64,000 nt of DNA, taken from assembly GCF_018263855.1 (NCBI RefSeq), contig NZ_CP073318.1, forward strand, positions 3,968,001-4,032,000, written 5' to 3'. The notes under the pieces were generated by a model. That model saw nothing but the letters and a program-made list of their open reading frames with translations, was not told the DNA's origin and did not search any database. The position numbers were made by a program, and so were the translations under genes. Below, one piece after another: positions 14,900 to 23,192 of this stretch (positions within the stretch are counted from its first letter, which is position 1; the number at the start of each line of letters is the position of its first letter). This DNA comes from Kutzneria sp. CA-103260 (GTDB lineage: Bacteria; Actinomycetota; Actinomycetes; Mycobacteriales; Pseudonocardiaceae).

Positions 14900-15906
14900 G
14901 ACACACCCGCCAGGTTCCGGAACAGCGGGATGTTCGCCCGCGTGATCGCCCACAGGCCACGGGGATCGCCCCGGCGGCTGCCGCGCGCGTAGTGCCGCTC
15001 CACGTAGTACTGCCCCACCGACAACACCGTGGTGAGCAGGATGTACCAGATCGTCGCCACCAGCAGCAGCGGGATGATCAGGAAGTTCTGGTTGTAGATC
15101 AGCTGCACCGAGTACAGCAGGTCCTGCACGGCGATCACGCTCACGATCGAGGTGGCCTTGAGCATGCCGATCAGCATGTTGCCGGAGGCCGGCACGATCG
15201 CCGGCATCGCCTGCGGCAGCACGATTCGCCGGAATATCCGCCACGGCCCCAGTCCCAGCGCCTGCGCCGCCTCGACCTGGCCCGCCTCAACCGACAGGAT
15301 GCCGCCCCGGACGATCTCCGATGAGAAGGCGGCCACGTCCAGGGTCAGGCCGACGAACGCCGCCAGCAAGCCGGTGAACAGGTGCGCCGTCTGCACCGTG
15401 ATGAAGGCGGGCCCGAACGGGATGCCCAGCGAGAGCTGCGGATACAGCGACGCCAGCTCGTACCAGAACAGCAGCTGAACCAGCGGCGGCACGGACCGCA
15501 CGAGCCACACGTAGCCGAAACTCACCGACCGCAGCACGGGATTGCGGGACAGCCGCATCACCGCCAGCACGACGCCGAGGAGGTAGCCGCAGACCATCAC
15601 CGCCGCGGTCAGCCACAGTGTCAACAACAGGCCACGCAGCACCGGCCCGGTGGTGAAGTAACTCCACACGATGGGCCACTGGAAGCGCGGGTTGGTGAGC
15701 AGCGTGTGCACCACCATGGCCAGCAACACGATCACCACCGCGGCCGAGACCCACTGCCCCGGCCGCCGCAGCGGGACCAGTCGCGCGGACAACAGCTCGG
15801 TGTCCGACACACTTCTGTCGGACACCGATTCTTCTTGCCGCGCAACGATTGTCTGCGCCTCGCTCGAACGGGTCACCGCGTCATCATGGGCCGCGCCACC
15901 GGTCAA
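14896..15906 (-). CDS. ABC transporter permease, His/Glu/Gln/Arg/opine type
   Basis: Up to 336 residues: a ~50-residue cytoplasmic N-terminus and several membrane helices, with the family's EAA-type loop EAAQALGLGPWRIFRRIVLPQAMP. The start is uncertain. The frame opens at a TTG (15906) with no clear ribosome-binding site, and a 12-bp-arm inverted repeat falls within the putative N-terminal codons (15798-15827), so true translation may begin further in. First gene of the importer operon, divergent from the LLM monooxygenase operon across 65 bp. Confidence 0.88.
   Translation of the reverse strand: MTGGAAHDDAVTRSSEAQTIVARQEESVSDRSVSDTELLSARLVPLRRPGQWVSAAVVIVLLAMVVHTLLTNPRFQWPIVWSYFTTGPVLRGLLLTLWLTAAVMVCGYLLGVVLAVMRLSRNPVLRSVSFGYVWLVRSVPPLVQLLFWYELASLYPQLSLGIPFGPAFITVQTAHLFTGLLAAFVGLTLDVAAFSSEIVRGGILSVEAGQVEAAQALGLGPWRIFRRIVLPQAMPAIVPASGNMLIGMLKATSIVSVIAVQDLLYSVQLIYNQNFLIIPLLLVATIWYILLTTVLSVGQYYVERHYARGSRRGDPRGLWAITRANIPLFRNLAGVS
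15798..15827. repeat. Perfect inverted repeat at the 5' end of the permease gene
   Basis: Arms CGGTGTCCGACA and TGTCGGACACCG (12 bp each, 6-bp loop). If the permease starts at 15906 this encodes SVSDRSVSDT. If it starts later, this is an operator or a 5'-UTR hairpin of the importer operon. Confidence 0.6.
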
Positions 15907-15971
15907 CCGTCAACGTGTTCCACGGTGTGGACGTCCGAGCCGAGAAATTTTCCGCGGCATACGGTTGGCCC

Positions 15972-17012
15972 ATGTCGAATTCCGGCCTGTACCTGGCCAT
16001 CGAGGTCGACGGGGACGGCGCACATCCGGCGGCGTGGCGTCGTGCCGCCCACGCGCCCGACCAACTGCTGACTCCGCGGCGGGTGCGCTCGGTCGCCACC
16101 ATCGCGGAGAACGCCGGCTTCACACTGGCCACTGTGGACGATGACCTGCTGCCGCCCGGCGACGGCCCGAATCCGGCCGGCCGGATCGGCGCGGTGGAGC
16201 GGGCCGCGTTCATCGCCGCCGCGACCAGCACGCTCGGCGTCGCGCCGACCGTGTCGACGACCTACACCGAGCCGTTCCACGTGTCCTCGCAGCTGGCTTC
16301 GATCGACCACATCTCGACCGGGCGCGCGGGCTGGGCGGTCAGCCAGAGCGCGGGCGCGGCGGCGGCCCGGGCCTGGGGCCGGCCACTGGTCGAGGACCGC
16401 GCCCGTGAGGCCCGCGACTCGACCCGCGTGGTCCGTGACCTGTGGGACTCGTGGGAGGACGACGCGGTCATCCGCGACGTCGCCACCAGCCGCTACCTGG
16501 ACCGCGATCGCCTGCACTACATCGACTTCACCGGCGAGACGTTCGCCGTGAAGGGGCCGGCGATCGTGCCTCGCCCGCCGCAGGGCCAGCTCGTGGTGTT
16601 CGCCCCGGAGGGACTGCTGCCGGCTGATCTCGTCGACGTGACCCTCACCAACGCCACTGCCCGCGCCGCCACTCCCCTGACGTTCACGGAGATCGAGGTC
16701 GCCCTGGACACCGGTTCGGCGACGGCAGCCCAGCGGATCGCCGACCTCGGGCCGTGGCCGGACCGCGGCCGGCTCCGCTACACCGGGCCGGCCGACGGCC
16801 TGATCAAGCTGCTCACCGACCTGGCCGGCGCCGTCGACGGCGCGCGGCTGCACCCGTTGGTGCTGGACGAAGACCTCGCCGTGCTGTCCCGCCTGGTCGT
16901 GCCGGCCCTGCTGCGCAGCCGGATCGCCGCACGGCCCGTTCCCGGCGCCTCGCTGCGCACCACCCTCGGGCTGGCCCGGCCGGCCAGCCGCTTCCAGGAG
17001 ACTGCCCGATGA
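15972..17012 (+). CDS. LLM class flavin-dependent monooxygenase (1 of 4)
   Basis: 346 residues from the ATG at 15972 (leaderless-looking, no ribosome-binding site). It shows the luciferase-like barrel: GRIGAVERAAFIAAATSTLG, PTVSTTYTEPFHVSSQLASIDHISTGRAGWAVSQS is the usual strand pattern before the FMN site, and RVVRDLWDSWEDDA follows. These proteins oxidise small molecules with reduced FMN and O2, often cleaving C-S or C-N bonds. The tail overlaps the next LLM gene (ATGA), so the four genes form one operon. Confidence 0.85.
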   Translation: MSNSGLYLAIEVDGDGAHPAAWRRAAHAPDQLLTPRRVRSVATIAENAGFTLATVDDDLLPPGDGPNPAGRIGAVERAAFIAAATSTLGVAPTVSTTYTEPFHVSSQLASIDHISTGRAGWAVSQSAGAAAARAWGRPLVEDRAREARDSTRVVRDLWDSWEDDAVIRDVATSRYLDRDRLHYIDFTGETFAVKGPAIVPRPPQGQLVVFAPEGLLPADLVDVTLTNATARAATPLTFTEIEVALDTGSATAAQRIADLGPWPDRGRLRYTGPADGLIKLLTDLAGAVDGARLHPLVLDEDLAVLSRLVVPALLRSRIAARPVPGASLRTTLGLARPASRFQETAR

Positions 17013-18355
17013 CCGACGAGGACGTGCCCTACCCCGACGCCACGCTGCACTTCGGCGTGTTCTTCCAGGGTGTCAACCACTGGACCATCTGGTCGGCCCC
17101 GGACAGCGGCTCGCAGATCGACCCGGCCTCGTTCCGCCGGGTGGCCCAGACCGCCGAGCGCGGCCTGTTCGACGCGTTTTTCCTCGGTGAGGGCCTGCGG
17201 CTGCGCGAGGTCGACGGCCGCATCCACGACCTGGACGTCGCCGGCCGCCCGGACGCGATCACCCAGCTGGCCGCGCTGGCCGCCGTGACCGACCGGATCG
17301 GGCTGGTCAGCACCTCCAACACCACCTTCAACGAGCCGGCCGACCTGGCCCGGCGGCTGTCCGGCCTGGACCTCTTGTCGGAGGGCCGGGCCGGCTGGAA
17401 CGTCGTGACCACGGACAACGCGTGGACCGGCGCGAACTTCCGCCGCGGCGGCTATCTCGACCACGCCGACCGGTACCGCCGCGCCGAGGAGTTCCTCGCC
17501 GCCGCGCGGGCGATCTGGGACGGCTGGACCGACGACACGATCGCCACGCCGGTGCGGCAGCGCAGCAGCCAGTTCGACATCGAGGTTGTGCCGACGCTCC
17601 CCCGCAGCGCGCAGGACCATCCGGTGATCTTCCAGGCCGGCGACTCGGCGGACGGCCGCGACTTCGCCGCCCGCAACGCCGACGTCATCTTCTCCGCGCA
17701 CGGCAACGACTTCGACGACGCGCTGGCCTTCGCCGAGGACATCCGGCGGCGGCTGCGCGCGGCTGGCCGGCCCGAGGACGACCTGCGCATCCTGCCCGGC
17801 ACCGAGATCATCATCGGCGCGACCGAGGCCGAGGCGCGGGAGAAGGCCCGGTGGATCCGGCTGGAGCAGGTCACCCCGGCCACCGCGCTGAACATCGCCA
17901 GCCTGGTATGGGGCTTCGACCTGTCCGACCGCGACGCCGATGGCCCGCTGCCCAAGGAAGATCCCGTCATCGCCGAGAACACCGGCGCCTTCGGGGCCCG
18001 CCGCGTCGCCGATCCCCGCGCCGTCATCGAGCAGTGGCGGGCTCAGGCCGAGGCCAACCGCTGGTCCCTGCGCGAGACCGCCATCGCCCTCGGTCCCCAA
18101 CGCGGCCACGTCGGCACTCCCGTCGGCCTCGCCGACAAGTTCACCCGCTTCGCCCGCCATGGCGCGGTGCACGGGTTCAACATCACCCCGTACATCATTC
18201 CCGACGGCCTCGACGACATCGTCGACCTGCTCGTGCCCGAGCTCCAGGAACGCGGCGTGTACCGCACCTCCTACAGCGGCGCGACGCTACGCGAGCATCT
18301 CGGCCTGCGGCCTCCGCTGACGCGCCGGGACGGCCTGGCGGAGCGGGCGTCGTGA
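17009..18355 (+). CDS. NtaA/SnaA/DszA family FMN-dependent monooxygenase (2 of 4)
   Basis: 448 residues, the full length of the NtaA/DszA group, which is longer than other LLM proteins. Marker stretches are LHFGVFFQGVNHWTIW, TSNTTFNEPADLARRLSGLD, GRAGWNVVTTDNAWTGANFR (the GWN-VT motif of the FMN site), HPVIFQAGDSADGRDFAAR and HGFNITPYIIPDGLDD. Members oxidise nitrilotriacetate, dibenzothiophene sulfone and S-substituted cysteines with FMNH2 from a partner reductase; no reductase gene is visible here. Overlaps its neighbours at both ends (ATGA and GTGA). Confidence 0.92.
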   Translation: MTDEDVPYPDATLHFGVFFQGVNHWTIWSAPDSGSQIDPASFRRVAQTAERGLFDAFFLGEGLRLREVDGRIHDLDVAGRPDAITQLAALAAVTDRIGLVSTSNTTFNEPADLARRLSGLDLLSEGRAGWNVVTTDNAWTGANFRRGGYLDHADRYRRAEEFLAAARAIWDGWTDDTIATPVRQRSSQFDIEVVPTLPRSAQDHPVIFQAGDSADGRDFAARNADVIFSAHGNDFDDALAFAEDIRRRLRAAGRPEDDLRILPGTEIIIGATEAEAREKARWIRLEQVTPATALNIASLVWGFDLSDRDADGPLPKEDPVIAENTGAFGARRVADPRAVIEQWRAQAEANRWSLRETAIALGPQRGHVGTPVGLADKFTRFARHGAVHGFNITPYIIPDGLDDIVDLLVPELQERGVYRTSYSGATLREHLGLRPPLTRRDGLAERAS

Positions 18356-19392
18356 AGTTCCTGGCGATCACGCTGATCGTGCACGCCCCCGACCAGAAAC
18401 CGACTCGGCTGCGCTTCCAGGAGGTCCTGGACAACGCGGTGCTGGCCGAGGAGCTGGGTTTCGACGGGTTCGGGGTCGGCGAGCGGCACGAGCGGCCGTT
18501 CATCTCCTCCTCGCCGCCCGTGGTGCTCAGCCACATCGCGGCGCTCACCTCGCGAATCCGGTTGTTCACGGCGGTGACGACGCTGAGCCTGCTCGATCCG
18601 GTGCGGGCCTACGAGGACTACGCGACCTTGGACAACCTGTCCGGCGGCCGGCTGGAGCTGATCATCGGCAAGGGCAACGGGTCGGCGCAGCGGCAGCTGT
18701 TCCACGTCACCGAGGACGACCAGTGGGACCGCAACGCCGAGAGCTACGAGCTGTTCCGCCGGCTGTGGCGGGAGGACAGGGTCACCTGGAGCGGCCGGTT
18801 CCGGCCGCCGCTGGTCGACGCCGAGGTGTGGCCGGAGCCGTTGCAGCGCCCGATCCGGGTGTGGCACGGCAGCGCGACCAGCCGGGAGTCGGTCGACCTG
18901 GCCGCCCGCTATGGTGATCCGCTGTTCTCGGCCAACGTGACCAATCCGATCGAGCCGTACGCCGCGCTGGTGCGGCACTACCGGCAGCGGTGGGAGTTCT
19001 ACGGGCACGACCCGGCGGCCGCGGTCGTCGGGGCCGGCACCGCCGGCTACTACGCCACGCCGAAGTCCCAGGACGCGATCGACACCTACCGGCCGGTGTT
19101 CGAGGCCGGCCGCGCCATGCAACAGAAGTTGGGGCTCACCCCGGTCTTCACCTCGGTCGAGGACTTCGCCGAACGCAGCTCGGCCCTGATCGGCAGCCCC
19201 GAGCAGGTCATCGACAAGGTGCACCGCTACCACGAGCAGTTCGGCCACACCGTCCTGCACCTGCACGCCGAAGCCGGCGGGCTGACCGACGCCCAGCACC
19301 GGGAATCGCTGGAGCTGTTCCAGCGGGACATCGCCCCGTTACTGCGCAAGGACATCCCGGATCCGCCGTGGCCGGCGGCTGAGAGGAACTGA
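18352..19392 (+). CDS. LLM class flavin-dependent oxidoreductase (3 of 4)
   Basis: 346 residues starting at a GTG that overlaps the previous stop. Bacterial luciferase-like: FQEVLDNAVLAEELGFDGFGVGERHE, RIRLFTAVTTLSLLDPVRAYEDYATLDNLSGGRLELIIGKG is the FMN-side strand with the NLSGGRLEL signature, and SPEQVIDKVHRYHEQFGH closes the barrel. Probably a second monooxygenase acting on the same or a later intermediate. Confidence 0.9.
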   Translation: MKFLAITLIVHAPDQKPTRLRFQEVLDNAVLAEELGFDGFGVGERHERPFISSSPPVVLSHIAALTSRIRLFTAVTTLSLLDPVRAYEDYATLDNLSGGRLELIIGKGNGSAQRQLFHVTEDDQWDRNAESYELFRRLWREDRVTWSGRFRPPLVDAEVWPEPLQRPIRVWHGSATSRESVDLAARYGDPLFSANVTNPIEPYAALVRHYRQRWEFYGHDPAAAVVGAGTAGYYATPKSQDAIDTYRPVFEAGRAMQQKLGLTPVFTSVEDFAERSSALIGSPEQVIDKVHRYHEQFGHTVLHLHAEAGGLTDAQHRESLELFQRDIAPLLRKDIPDPPWPAAERN

Positions 19393-19399
19393 GGCGCCC

Positions 19400-20506
19400 A
19401 TGGCCACCACCCCGCTCGCGGTGCTCGACCTCGTGCCGATCTCGTCCGGCTCCACCGCCGCCCAGGCGCTGCGCAACAGCGTCGACCTGGCCCGGCACGC
19501 CGAACGATTCGGTTACGCGCGTTACTGGTTCGCCGAGCACCATCTCAATCCCGGTGTCGCCGGCACGTCGCCGGCCGTCGTGCTGGCGCTGACCGCCGCC
19601 GCGACGTCGACCATCCGGCTCGGGTCCGGCGCGGTGCAGATGGGGCATCGCACCGCACTGTCCACTGTGGAGGAGTTCGGACTGCTCGACGCCGTGCACC
19701 CGGGCCGTTTCGATCTCGGCCTCGGCCGCTCCGGCGGCCGGCCACGCGACCCGGCGCCGGTGTTGGAACCGGCGTCGCCGCCGGCCAACGGTCTGCTGAT
19801 TCCACCGAGATTCTCGTTCGCGCAACTGCTGGCGTCGCCGCGCGTCGCGCTCCAGCGCCGCCTGTTACAACTGCCGAACGCCGAACCGCAGGACTACACC
19901 GAGCAGGTCGACGACGTCCTCGCTCTGCTCGGCGGCACCTACCAGTTGGACGGCGCGGAGGCCCATGTCGTGCCCGGTGAAGGCGCTGCGCTGGAGTTGT
20001 GGATCCTGGGCAGCAGCGGCGGCGAGAGCGCGACCGTCGCCGGCCACCGTGGCCTGCGGTTCGCGGCCAACTACCACGTCAGTCCGGCCACCGTGCTGGA
20101 AGCGGTCGCCGGCTACCGCGCGGCCTTCCGGCCGTCGGCGGACCTCGACCGCCCGTACGTGAGCGTGTCGGCCGACGTCGTCGTCGCGGAAACCGAAGCG
20201 GCGGCCCGAGAACTGGCCACCGGCTACGGGCTGTGGGTGCGCAGCATCCGCACGGGCCTCAACGCCATTCCCTTCCCCACGGCGGACGAGGCCCGCGCGC
20301 ACGTGTGGAGCGACGCCGACCGGGACCTGGTCGCCGACCGCGTCGACACCCAGTTCGTCGGCACGCCAACACAAGTCGCCGATCGACTGGAGCAGCTGCG
20401 GGACGCCACCGACGCCGACGAGCTCATCGTCACGACCATCACCCACGACCACGCCGACCGCGTCCGGTCCTACGAGCTGCTCGCCGAGGAATGGCAGCGG
20501 CGGTGA
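19400..20506 (+). CDS. LLM class flavin-dependent oxidoreductase, alkanal-monooxygenase-like (4 of 4)
   Basis: 368 residues, 7 bp after the previous gene, with GAGAGG before the ATG. It shows RYWFAEHHLNPGVAGTSPAVV, AATSTIRLGSGAVQMGHRTALSTVEEFGLLD and HPGRFDLGLGRSGGR, the signature of the single-subunit luciferase-like (YhbW/MsnO8) group. WILGSSGGESATVAGHRGLRFA and TQFVGTPTQVADRLEQL complete the barrel. Last gene of the four-gene LLM operon. Confidence 0.9.
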   Translation: MATTPLAVLDLVPISSGSTAAQALRNSVDLARHAERFGYARYWFAEHHLNPGVAGTSPAVVLALTAAATSTIRLGSGAVQMGHRTALSTVEEFGLLDAVHPGRFDLGLGRSGGRPRDPAPVLEPASPPANGLLIPPRFSFAQLLASPRVALQRRLLQLPNAEPQDYTEQVDDVLALLGGTYQLDGAEAHVVPGEGAALELWILGSSGGESATVAGHRGLRFAANYHVSPATVLEAVAGYRAAFRPSADLDRPYVSVSADVVVAETEAAARELATGYGLWVRSIRTGLNAIPFPTADEARAHVWSDADRDLVADRVDTQFVGTPTQVADRLEQLRDATDADELIVTTITHDHADRVRSYELLAEEWQRR

Positions 20507-20575
20507 TCGCCACGGCAGCGCGAGCGCCTGTGGCCCATTGACCTCCACCTTTGTCGAACTCGTAGCGTGGCCCGC

Positions 20576-21442
20576 ATGGATGATCTTCATGAGCTCGGCG
20601 GACGGGCGGTCGTGCTGGGCGCCGGCGGAGTCGTCGGCACGGCATGGATGGCCGGGCTCGTCGCCGGGCTTCGTGACCACGGTGTGAATCTCGCCGAGGC
20701 CGACCTGGTCGTGGGCACCTCGGCCGGCGCGATCATCGGCGCGATGCTGGCCACCGGCCAGGAGTTGGGCCCGCTCGCCACACCGCCCGACACCAGGCAC
20801 GCCCCGCCTGCGCCGAACCCGGACCGCCTCGGCGAGGTGTTTGCCGTGTTGGGTGATCCCACCCTGGATCCGAACACGGCCCGCCGTCAGGTCGGCTGCC
20901 TCGCCGCGGCCGCCGGAATGGCCGAACCGGCTCAGCTCGCCCGGGTGGAAGCACTGATCACCGCGCGGGAGTGGCCGGAACGTCGTCTGCTGATCACCAC
21001 GGTCGACACCGAAACCGGACAACGCCACACGTGGGACCGCGCCAGCGGTGTGCCGCTCGTGCCCGCCGTGGCGTCGAGCATGGCTTTCCCCGTCGCGTCC
21101 CCGCCCATCACCGTCAACGGCCGCCGCTACATGGACGGCGGACTGTGGTCGGGCACCAACGCCGATCTCGCCGCCGGCGCCAGCACACTGGTCGTCATCG
21201 AGCCGCTGGCCCATCTGTTTCCCCGCGAACCGCTGCGCCAGGAACTCGCTGCCGTCGCGGCGGATGCCCTGGCTGTGATCAACCCGGATCCGTCGGCGGT
21301 GGCCGCGTTCGGATCCGATCTGTACCAGCGGGCGGCCTGGCAGCCGGCCTATCACGCCGGGACCCGGCAGGCCGTGGAACTCGCACCACGCCTGCACGCC
21401 ACCTGGCACTCCGGCCACACGGTCGAGGCGGGTCGCGCCTAA
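20576..21442 (+). CDS. Patatin-like phospholipase family protein
   Basis: 288 residues. VVLGAGGVVGTAWMAGL gives the oxyanion GxGGxxG, VVGTSAGAIIGAML the GxSxG nucleophile elbow (GTSAG) and YMDGGLWSGTNADLA the catalytic Asp (DGG). The Ser-Asp dyad is intact, so a working lipid acyl hydrolase is likely. The ATG at 20576 lies about 7 nt after a TAGCGT hexamer, with TTGACC 18 nt further upstream, so the message may be leaderless; the GTG at 20567 is less likely. A clear paralogue is encoded at 62010. The stop abuts the convergent TetR gene. Confidence 0.9.
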   Translation: MDDLHELGGRAVVLGAGGVVGTAWMAGLVAGLRDHGVNLAEADLVVGTSAGAIIGAMLATGQELGPLATPPDTRHAPPAPNPDRLGEVFAVLGDPTLDPNTARRQVGCLAAAAGMAEPAQLARVEALITAREWPERRLLITTVDTETGQRHTWDRASGVPLVPAVASSMAFPVASPPITVNGRRYMDGGLWSGTNADLAAGASTLVVIEPLAHLFPREPLRQELAAVAADALAVINPDPSAVAAFGSDLYQRAAWQPAYHAGTRQAVELAPRLHATWHSGHTVEAGRA

Positions 21443-22012
21443 CTACCTGACGGAGTAACCCAGTTGGCCCATGACCTCGCGGAGTTCCTGGCGGGCGGCG
21501 GCCGAGTCGCCGGTGGTGACGGCCTTGACGAGGAGGCCGCGCAGGGACCACAGCAAGGCGTGAGCGCGGGCACGGGCGGCGGGTTCGGGGAGGCCTTCGC
21601 GGACGCCGAGGGTGGTGAAGACGGTGGTCCAGTCGTCGAGGGTGTCGAGGAATTCCCGGTAGGTGTCGGGGTCCTGCACGGCGAGGCCGAGCACATAGAA
21701 GAAGGCGGCGTTGTGGGGGCTGTCGGCCTGGTCCAGGAACATCTGGTCGAGCAACTGGAGACCGTCCTGGTAGGCGGCCTTGGTGCTGAGCGAGAGGAGC
21801 CGTTGCTGCTGCTCGCGGCGGATCTGGCTGAGCAGGGCGGCCAGCAGGCCGTCGCGGGAGCCGAAGTGGTAGATGAGCATGCGGTGGCTGGTGCCCAGAG
21901 CCTCGGCCAGCTTGCGCAGGGTGAGGTCGCTGAGCCGGCCGCGCTGGTCGAGCAGCTGCCGGGCGCCGTGCAGGAGCTTGTCGCGCGGGGTGGGGTCCTC
22001 AGGCGCGGTCAT
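21443..22012 (-). CDS. TetR family transcriptional regulator
   Basis: 189 residues. The N-terminal helix-turn-helix is RDKLLHGARQLLDQRGRLSDL, TLRKLAEALGTSHRMLIYHFGSRDGLLAALL. The rest is the helical ligand/dimer domain, with LLVKAVTTGDSAAARQEL near the end. It starts 14 bp inside the end of the M20 gene, so it is made with the LacI regulator and the hydrolase; having two regulators in one operon is unusual. The ligand is unknown. Confidence 0.92.
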   Translation of the reverse strand: MTAPEDPTPRDKLLHGARQLLDQRGRLSDLTLRKLAEALGTSHRMLIYHFGSRDGLLAALLSQIRREQQQRLLSLSTKAAYQDGLQLLDQMFLDQADSPHNAAFFYVLGLAVQDPDTYREFLDTLDDWTTVFTTLGVREGLPEPAARARAHALLWSLRGLLVKAVTTGDSAAARQELREVMGQLGYSVR

Positions 22013-23192
22013 CGAGCCAGGTGCGGGCGGCGAGGACCAGCGCCTCGACGCCGGTGCTGAGGGTGGGTTCGATGACCGGGGCGAACTCCGGGGAGTGGTT
22101 GCTGGGCAACGAGTCGGCCGACTCGAAGCCGCCCCAGAACCAGAACACGGTCGGCACGCCGGCCACCTCGCCGTAGACGCCGACGTCCTCGCTGGCGGCC
22201 TGGCGGGGCATCCGCGTCACCCGCTGCTCGCCGAAGTGCCGGACGAAGGTGGCCATGGTGGTCTCGGTGGCGTCGGCGTCGTTGACGAGGACCGGGGTGC
22301 TCACAGTCCAGTCGAACTCGGGGTCGCGCTCGGCCCCGCCGGCGGCGGCCTCGGCGCGGACGATGCGTTCGATCGCGCCGCGCACGACATCCCGGGTCTC
22401 GGCGGAGTAGGTCCGCATGCTGATCCCGAGCTCGGCGGTGTCGGGGATGATGTTGTCCTTGGCTCCCGCCTGCAGGCGGCCGACCGTGACCGCGGCGGTG
22501 TCGGCCGGCGCGACCTCGCGGGCGACGATCCCCTGCAGCCGGGTGACGACGTTGGCCGCCATCAGCACCGGGTCGATGGTCTTCTCCGGCATCGACCCGT
22601 GGCCGCCGCGACCGTGCAAGGTCACCTGGACCGCGTCCATGGCGGACAGCATCGGACCGGTGCCGTAGCCGATGACACCGGCCGGCAGAGACGTGACGTG
22701 TTGGCCCAGCACGATATTCGGCTTCGGAAACCGTTCGAACAGCCCGTCCTCGACCATGGCGCGGGCCCCGCGCGCCAGCTCCTCGGCCGGCTGGAACACC
22801 ACCAGCAGCGTGCCCGACCAGGCATCCTTGGCGTCGGCCAGCTGTGCGGCCGCGCCCACCAGGCAGGTGGCGTGCATGTCGTGGCCGCAGGCGTGCATCA
22901 CCGGCACGTCGTTGCCGGCGAGATCGGTCCCACGGGCGGTGCTCGCGTACGACAGGCCGGTCTTCTCCTGCACCGGCAACGCATCGATGTCGGCCCGCAG
23001 CATCACGACCGGGCCGTCCCCGTTGCGCAGCAGGCCGACCACGCCGTGGCCGCCGACGCCGGTGGTCACCTCGAAGCCGAGCGGCCGCAGCTCCTCGGCC
23101 AGCACCCGGGCCGTTCGGGACTCCTGGAGCGACAGCTCGGGGTTGCGGTGCAGGTCCTGGTAGAGCTCGGTCAGGTCGGCCACGAAGGTCAC
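21999..23192 (-). CDS. M20 family amidohydrolase (hippurate/N-acyl amino acid hydrolase type)
   Basis: 397 residues from the GTG at 23192, which overlaps the LacI stop (GTGA). It opens with LTELYQDLHRNPELSLQE, and the metal site residues stand in VMHACGHDMHATCLVG and FQPAEELARGARAMVEDG. The lid domain has GRGGHGSMPEKTIDP; the sequence ends with NHSPEFAPVIEPTL. Proteins of this group free amino acids or other amines from N-acyl or N-carbamoyl conjugates in the cytoplasm. The upstream longer frame (to 23372) lies within the regulator gene and is not used. Confidence 0.9.
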   Translation of the reverse strand: MTFVADLTELYQDLHRNPELSLQESRTARVLAEELRPLGFEVTTGVGGHGVVGLLRNGDGPVVMLRADIDALPVQEKTGLSYASTARGTDLAGNDVPVMHACGHDMHATCLVGAAAQLADAKDAWSGTLLVVFQPAEELARGARAMVEDGLFERFPKPNIVLGQHVTSLPAGVIGYGTGPMLSAMDAVQVTLHGRGGHGSMPEKTIDPVLMAANVVTRLQGIVAREVAPADTAAVTVGRLQAGAKDNIIPDTAELGISMRTYSAETRDVVRGAIERIVRAEAAAGGAERDPEFDWTVSTPVLVNDADATETTMATFVRHFGEQRVTRMPRQAASEDVGVYGEVAGVPTVFWFWGGFESADSLPSNHSPEFAPVIEPTLSTGVEALVLAARTWLDDRA

